NCBI GenBank assembly: GCA_963793005.1
Contig: CAWBYP010000002.1
Span: forward strand, 1,054,001 to 1,118,000
From: RPQJ01 sp963793005
GTDB lineage: Bacteria; Pseudomonadota; Gammaproteobacteria; Steroidobacterales; Steroidobacteraceae
Direction: 5' to 3'
Length of the DNA stretch: 64,000 bases
Part shown: piece after piece, positions 59,023 through 64,000 of the stretch
Numbering within the stretch: the first letter of the stretch is position 1
Layout: the number at the start of each line of letters is the position of its first letter
Notes under the pieces: generated by a model
Told to the model about the DNA's origin: nothing
Seen by the model: only the letters and a program-made list of their open reading frames with translations
Databases searched by the model: none
Program-made: the position numbers and the translations under genes

Positions 59023-59397
59023 TTACTTGATCTCCGCGGCGGCGCCGGCCTCTTCGAGCTTCTTCTTGATGGCCTCGGCATCGGCCTTCGGGATGCTGTC
59101 CTTGACCATGGCCGGCACGGCCTCGACCAGGTCCTTGGCTTCCTTGAGGCCGAGCCCGGTGAGCTCGCGGATCACCTTGATGACGCCAACCTTGTTCGCG
59201 CCAAAGCTGGTCATGGTGACCGTGAACTCGGTCTGCTCCTCGGCGGCCGGGGCAGCGGCAGCGCCAACGGCGGCAACCGCGACCGGCGCGGCAGCCGTGA
59301 CACCGAACTTGTCTTCCATCATCTTCACGAGGTCGACGATCTCCATCAAAGTCATGCTGGAAATTGCGTCGAGAATCTCTTCTTTGCTGGCAGCCAT
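59023..59397 (-). CDS. rplL: 50S ribosomal protein L7/L12
   Basis: L7/L12 is the multicopy stalk protein that recruits translation factors. The 124-residue protein has the dimerising N-terminal domain (EEILDAISSMTLMEIVDLVK), an Ala-rich hinge, and the factor-binding C-terminal domain (GANKVGVIKVIRELTGLGLK, EAKDLVEAVPAMVKDSI). Fifty-seven bases after rplJ. Confidence 0.98.
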   Translation of the reverse strand: MAASKEEILDAISSMTLMEIVDLVKMMEDKFGVTAAAPVAVAAVGAAAAPAAEEQTEFTVTMTSFGANKVGVIKVIRELTGLGLKEAKDLVEAVPAMVKDSIPKADAEAIKKKLEEAGAAAEIK

Positions 59398-59454
59398 TAT
59401 CGTGACTCCTGATAAATTGGTTTTGATGCCTTGAATCTACTTACTGCGGCCGCC

Positions 59455-59985
59455 TCAAGCGGCCGCCTGCTTCTGGTCCTTGACCGCGGCGATCGTCCGC
59501 ACCAGCCTCGTGTGAGGCTCTGCGAGCGTGCGCACGAACTTGCCGATGGGCGCCGTTATCACACCCAGCAGCTGTCCGAGCGCCTGGTCCCTGGTGGGAA
59601 GGCTGGCGACACGCTCAAGGTCGCTGCCCGGGAGCACGCTGCCGCCGAGCGACACGAGTGTCGCCACGAGCTTCTGGTGGTCCTTGGCAAATACCTTGAT
59701 CAGTCGCGCAGCAGCGCCGGGGTCATCCTCCGAGAAAGCGAGGATCAGCGGACCCTTGAGCTTCTCGCCGACGCATTCGAACTGCGTGCCGGCGACAGCC
59801 CTGCGGGCCAGCGTGTTCTTCACCACTCTCATGTAGACGCGAGAGGCACGGGCCCTGGCACGCAGGTCTGTGAGCTGCGCAACCGAGAGTCCCCGGTATT
59901 CCGCGGCGACCACGGACTGCGCTCGAAGCGCAACCTCGTTCACCTCGGAAACCAGCGCCTTCTTGTCTTCCAGTCTGAGCGCCAT
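59455..59985 (-). CDS. rplJ: 50S ribosomal protein L10
   Basis: L10 anchors L7/L12 dimers to the stalk base and represses its own operon as the L10-L12 complex. The ATG at 59985 has a perfect AGGAGG nine bases upstream. The 176-residue protein reads MALRLEDKKALVSEVNEVAL, has SVVAAEYRGLSVAQLTDLR and VVKNTLARRA, and ends in the L12-binding helix. A recognisable L10 leader precedes it. Confidence 0.98.
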   Translation of the reverse strand: MALRLEDKKALVSEVNEVALRAQSVVAAEYRGLSVAQLTDLRARARASRVYMRVVKNTLARRAVAGTQFECVGEKLKGPLILAFSEDDPGAAARLIKVFAKDHQKLVATLVSLGGSVLPGSDLERVASLPTRDQALGQLLGVITAPIGKFVRTLAEPHTRLVRTIAAVKDQKQAAA

Positions 59986-60049
59986 GTAATCCTCCTGGCC
60001 TGAAAGTCCTAGACACGAACACCCGTCCCTGGGCATTCACCCTTCTAGA

Positions 60050-60141
60050 GGGCGGCGACCTTCGGCAGTAAGAACTGACTCGGGTACCACCATCTGCGCA
60101 GGCGACCATTAAGGGGATCGCATCCCCGCCTGCGGTCTTCG
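60050..60141 (-). promoter_or_regulatory. ribosomal protein L10 leader (autoregulatory mRNA element)
   Basis: In the 247-base rplA-rplJ spacer, the minus strand has GACCGCAGGCG (60137-60127) paired with CGCCTGCGCAGATGGTG (about 60108-60092). The inner GGGGATGCGATCCCC hairpin lies between them. The GCAGGC stem with the following GCAGANGGTG bulge matches the known L10 leader that binds L10(L12)4. The rest of the spacer is GC-rich; I see no certain promoter in it. Confidence 0.75.
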
Positions 60142-60232
60142 ATGATGACCGGCCCCGACCTTGCTCTTCCCCGGACCGGGGCGGAGCGCGGCCACGACCG
60201 GCCCTGCATCAAATCGCTTGCGGCCGCGGCGC

Positions 60233-60928
60233 TTACGCGCCGAGGCTCGACTGATCCACCGCGATGCCCGGCCCCATGGTCGAGGATACGGACACACGCT
60301 TGAAATAAATGCCCTTGGCGGACGCCGGCTTGATCTTCTGCAGATCCGCCAGCAGCGCGTTCAGGTTCTCGTGCAGCGCCTGCACCTCGAAGCTGGCCTT
60401 GCCGATCGTGCAGTGGATCACGCCACCCTTGTCGGTGCGAAAGCGCACCTGGCCAGCCTTGGCATTGCGCACCGCGGTCGCCACGTCCGGAGTCACCGTA
60501 CCGACCTTCGGGTTCGGCATCAGGCCGCGGGGGCCGAGGATCTGGCCGAGCTGGCCCACGACGCGCATCGCATCGGGGCTAGCCACGACTACGTCGAAAT
60601 TCAGCTCGCCAGCCTTCACCTTCTCGGCGAGGTCTTCGAGGCCCACCACGTCGGCGCCCGCTGCGAGCGCAGCTTCGGCGTTCTTGCCGGAGGTGAACAC
60701 CGCCACGCGGACGCTCTTGCCCGTGCCATTCGGCAACACGGTCGAACCGCGCACCTGCTGATCGGACTTGGTCGCATCGACGCCGAGGTTCACCGACACG
60801 TCCACGGCCTCGTCGAACTTGGCGACGGCGAACTGCTTGACGAGCGCGAGCGCCTCGTCGAGCGGGTACTGGGCACCCGCCGGCAGCTTCTCGGACCAGG
60901 GCTTCATTCGCTTGGTTACGGCTGCCAT
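60233..60928 (-). CDS. rplA: 50S ribosomal protein L1
   Basis: L1 forms the mobile stalk at the E site and represses rplK-rplA translation. The 231-residue protein from ATG 60928 shows KRMKPWSEKLPAGAQYPLDE, FDEAVDVSVNLGVDATKSDQ and the signature LGPRGLMPNPKVGTVTPDVA. Normal length. One base separates it from rplK. Confidence 0.98.
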   Translation of the reverse strand: MAAVTKRMKPWSEKLPAGAQYPLDEALALVKQFAVAKFDEAVDVSVNLGVDATKSDQQVRGSTVLPNGTGKSVRVAVFTSGKNAEAALAAGADVVGLEDLAEKVKAGELNFDVVVASPDAMRVVGQLGQILGPRGLMPNPKVGTVTPDVATAVRNAKAGQVRFRTDKGGVIHCTIGKASFEVQALHENLNALLADLQKIKPASAKGIYFKRVSVSSTMGPGIAVDQSSLGA

Positions 60929-60929
60929 G

Positions 60930-61361
60930 TCACGCGACCTCCACATCGACGCCCATGCTGCGGGCGCTGCCGGCGATCGTGCGCACGGCCGCATCGAGGT
61001 CGGCCGCCGTCAGGTCCGGCGTCTTGGTCTTCGCGATGTCCTCGAGCTGCTTGCGGCTGATCCTGCCCACCTTGGCGGTGTTCGGCGTGCCGCTGCCCTT
61101 CTCGAGGCCGAGTGCCTTGCGGATCAGCACCGACGCCGGTGGCGTCTTCATGATGAAGGTGAAGCTGCGATCGCTGTACACCGTGATCACCACGGGGATC
61201 GGCAGTCCCTTCTCCACGCTCTGCGTCTGCGCGTTGAACTGCTTGCAGAACTCCATGATGTTGACGCCCTGCTGGCCGAGCGCCGGCCCGATCGGCGGGC
61301 TCGGGTTCGCCTGGCCTGCAGGAACCTGCAGCTTGACGTAACCGTTAACTTTCTTGGCCAT
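60930..61361 (-). CDS. rplK: 50S ribosomal protein L11
   Basis: L11 is at the GTPase centre and is needed for RelA activation. The 143-residue protein has the N-terminal VKLQVPAGQANPSPPIGPAL GQQGVNIMEFCKQFN (adjacent segments), with the proline-rich thiostrepton region. The C-terminal rRNA-binding domain ends AGSARSMGVDVEVA. Normal. Confidence 0.98.
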   Translation of the reverse strand: MAKKVNGYVKLQVPAGQANPSPPIGPALGQQGVNIMEFCKQFNAQTQSVEKGLPIPVVITVYSDRSFTFIMKTPPASVLIRKALGLEKGSGTPNTAKVGRISRKQLEDIAKTKTPDLTAADLDAAVRTIAGSARSMGVDVEVA

Positions 61362-61388
61362 CTCTCTTCACCTCGTGTGGGTCCAAGC

Positions 61389-61400
61389 GCCCCGAAGGGC
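61389..61400 (-). promoter_or_regulatory. UUCG-type hairpin before rplK, possible L1 target
   Basis: In the 50-base nusG-rplK spacer the minus strand has GGGGAGCCCTTCGGGGCGC, whose core GCCC-TTCG-GGGC forms a tetraloop hairpin 28-39 bases before the rplK ATG. L1 usually represses its operon by binding here, but I cannot confirm the L1 consensus. Confidence 0.35.
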
Positions 61401-61411
61401 TCCCCGTTTGC

Positions 61412-61945
61412 TCAGGCCTTCTCGACCTGGCTGAATTCAAGTTCAACGGGCGTCGAGCGCCCGAGGATCTGCACCGCCACCTGCAGGCGGTTCTTCTCGT
61501 AGTTCACCGACTCGACGACGCCGTTGAAGTCGTTGAACGGTCCGTCCGTCACGCGCACCACCTCGCCCGGCTCGAACAGCACCTTCGGCCGCGGCTTCTC
61601 GGCGCCTTCCTCGACGCGGCGCAGGATCGCATTCGCCTCGCGATCGGAGATTGGCGCCGGCTTCTCGGGGGTTCCTCCGATGAAGCCGAGCACCTTGGGC
61701 GTCTCGCGCACCAGGTGCCAGGTATCCTCGTTCATCTCCATCTGCACCAGCACGTAGCCGGGGAAGAACTTGCGCTCGCTGCGGCGGCGCTGCCCGTCCC
61801 GCATCTCGACGACCTCCTCGGTGGGCACCAGGATGTCGCCGAACTTGTCCTCGAGACCCTTGAGCCGCGTTCGCTCCTTGAGCGACGCGGAGACCTTGTG
61901 CTCGAAGTTCGAATACGCGTGCACGACATACCAGCGAAGCGTCAC
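61412..61945 (-). CDS. nusG: transcription termination/antitermination protein NusG
   Basis: NusG binds RNA polymerase and links it to Rho or to S10. From GTG 61945 the protein is 177 residues and begins VTLRWYVVHAYSNFEHKVSA, equivalent to E. coli KKRWYVVQAFSGFEGRV; GGGGGG precedes the start. The NGN domain has RKFFPGYVLVQMEMNEDTWH and the KOW domain has GEVVRVTDGPFNDFNGVVES. It follows secE by two bases. Confidence 0.97.
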   Translation of the reverse strand: MTLRWYVVHAYSNFEHKVSASLKERTRLKGLEDKFGDILVPTEEVVEMRDGQRRRSERKFFPGYVLVQMEMNEDTWHLVRETPKVLGFIGGTPEKPAPISDREANAILRRVEEGAEKPRPKVLFEPGEVVRVTDGPFNDFNGVVESVNYEKNRLQVAVQILGRSTPVELEFSQVEKA

Positions 61946-61947
61946 AG

Positions 61948-62325
61948 TCAGCCCCCCTGCCCGGTCAGCGCACGCGTGATCGCACCGAGCGCCATGTCGA
62001 GCAGCCAGAAGAAGATGCCGAGCACGAAGACCGCGACCACCACGATCAGCGTCGTCTGCAGCGTCTCCTGCCGCGTCGGCCACACGACCTTGCGCAACTC
62101 GATGCGCGAGCCCTGCACGAACTGCCAGAACTCGCGACCCTGCGCCGACTGCAGCGCGACGACGATGCCCGCCGCGAGCGCGCCGAGCACGATCAGCCAG
62201 CGCGCCGCGAGCGGCACGTCGACCAGCAGATAGAAGGCGGCTATGCCGCCGACCAGGATCGCTGCAGACGCAACCAGCTTTGCGATGTCCAGCGCACTGG
62301 CACCGTTTTCCGCGTGTTCGCTCAT
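61948..62325 (-). CDS. secE: preprotein translocase subunit SecE
   Basis: SecE clamps SecY. The 125-residue protein from ATG 62325 has three membrane helices (around residues 14-34, 42-62 and 92-112). The conserved amphipathic segment RIELRKVVWPTRQETLQTTL precedes the last helix. The three-helix form is the gammaproteobacterial type. It lies between tRNA-Trp and nusG. Confidence 0.97.
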   Translation of the reverse strand: MSEHAENGASALDIAKLVASAAILVGGIAAFYLLVDVPLAARWLIVLGALAAGIVVALQSAQGREFWQFVQGSRIELRKVVWPTRQETLQTTLIVVVAVFVLGIFFWLLDMALGAITRALTGQGG

Positions 62326-62373
62326 TTCTCTCGCCGGGCTCGACCCGATCCGTCGTTCATCGCTCGCCGCGAC

Positions 62374-62449
62374 TGGCAGGGCAGGAGGGAATCGAACCCC
62401 CAACCTGCGGTTTTGGAGACCGCCGCTCTGCCAATTGAGCTACTGCCCT
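62374..62449 (-). tRNA. tRNA-Trp (anticodon CCA)
   Basis: The minus strand folds into a 76-base cloverleaf with acceptor AGGGCAG/CTGCCCT, D-arm AGCTCAATTGGCAGAGC, anticodon loop CTCCAAA, T-arm GGGGGTTCGATTCCCTC and encoded GCCA end. Its place between tuf and secE matches Pseudomonas-like genomes. Confidence 0.97.
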
Positions 62450-62487
62450 GTGCCGCGAAGCAATCGCCGGATCGGTCGAACCTCAAT

Positions 62488-63678
<1,191 letters not shown>

Positions 63679-63717
63679 GACCCTTACCTCTGAAACATTG
63701 ACTACTGACCAAGAACC

Positions 63718-63793
63718 TGGAGCCCACGACCGGAATCGAACCGGTGACCTCGTCCTTACCAAGGACGTGCTCTACCGACTGAGCTACGTGGGC
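63718..63793 (-). tRNA. tRNA-Thr (anticodon GGT)
   Basis: A 76-base cloverleaf on the minus strand: acceptor GCCCACG/CGTGGGC, D-arm AGCTCAGTCGGTAGAGC, anticodon stem CGTCC/GGACG with loop TTGGTAA, T-arm CCGGTTCGATTCCGG and encoded CCA. It lies 39 bases before tuf copy 2, probably co-transcribed. Confidence 0.97.
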
Positions 63794-63832
63794 CTCGACA
63801 CCTTTTCCGACGCCACTCCAACCACCCGGGAA

Positions 63833-63906
<74 letters not shown>

Positions 63907-63956
63907 CTCGCCAGCCGGTTCAGTCTTCTCGACCCACGTTTCCAGCCCGACCGGAC

Positions 63957-64000
63957 TGGTGGAGGGGGTAGGATTCGAACCTACGAAGGCATGAGCCGGC
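63957..64000 (-). tRNA. tRNA-Tyr, 3' part (cut by window edge)
   Basis: The last 44 bases show, on the minus strand, a T-arm GTAGGTTCGAATCCTAC, acceptor CCCTCC and ACCA end, preceded by part of a long variable arm. This fits the tyrosine tRNA expected at this place in the Tyr-Gly-Thr-tuf cluster. The anticodon is outside the window, so identity rests on context and the 3' half. Confidence 0.8.

Overview
The window is a GC-rich chromosomal segment of a gammaproteobacterium. The evidence is the gene content and order: rng-yhdP-nit-tldD; holA-nadD-rsfS-rlmH; leuS-lptE; miaB-ybeZ-ybeY-corC-lnt; an MFS gene between ssb and uvrA; and Tyr/Gly/Thr tRNAs-tuf-tRNA-Trp-secE-nusG-rplKAJL-rpoBC running straight into str, S10, spc and alpha. 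This arrangement resembles Pseudomonas, Xanthomonadales and related high-GC lineages. Genus cannot be fixed from the sequence alone.

Layout. (1) 1-0.9 kb: 3' end of a GspA/ExeA-like ATPase fused to an FHA domain, plus strand, running off the left edge. (2) 0.9-25.3 kb: an almost unbroken minus-strand string of housekeeping genes with many 4-base overlaps. It covers envelope biogenesis (yhdP, lptE, lnt, corC), RNA and ribosome maturation (rng, rlmH, rsfS, ybeY, ybeZ, miaB), nadD, holA, leuS, ssb, and some less characterised genes (nitrilase, OsmC, MBL hydrolase, MFS). Only a proline iminopeptidase gene interrupts it on the plus strand. (3) 25.3-31.7 kb: uvrA, a GNAT gene, two tandem Ala-rich small lipoproteins, pepQ and mscL. 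(4) 31.7-64 kb: one continuous minus-strand block of translation and transcription machinery. In transcription order it is tRNA-Tyr (partial), tRNA-Gly, tRNA-Thr, tuf copy 2, tRNA-Trp, secE, nusG, rplK, rplA, rplJ, rplL, rpoB, rpoC, rpsL, rpsG, fusA, tuf copy 1, rpsJ, rplC to secY, rpmJ, rpsM, rpsK, rpsD, rpoA, rplQ, ending at a clear intrinsic terminator.

Regulatory signals can be read at the classical operon borders: an L10-type leader before rplJ, a strong hairpin between rplL and rpoB, and sigma70-type promoters before rpsL, before rpsM and, less usually, between rpsJ and rplC. No gene-free stretch exceeds 300 bases; the longest are the rplA-rplJ, rpsJ-rplC and rpoC-rpsL spacers and the spacers around the two lipoproteins, all described below.

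I see no CRISPR array, transposase, prophage, toxin-antitoxin or defence system, and no obviously novel multi-gene system. The least ordinary items are the tandem hendecad-like lipoproteins, the histone-H1-like tail on RsfS, the extra promoter and long leader before rplC, the overlap of yhdP with nit, the unclear start of the MFS gene, and the sequence-identical tuf copies.
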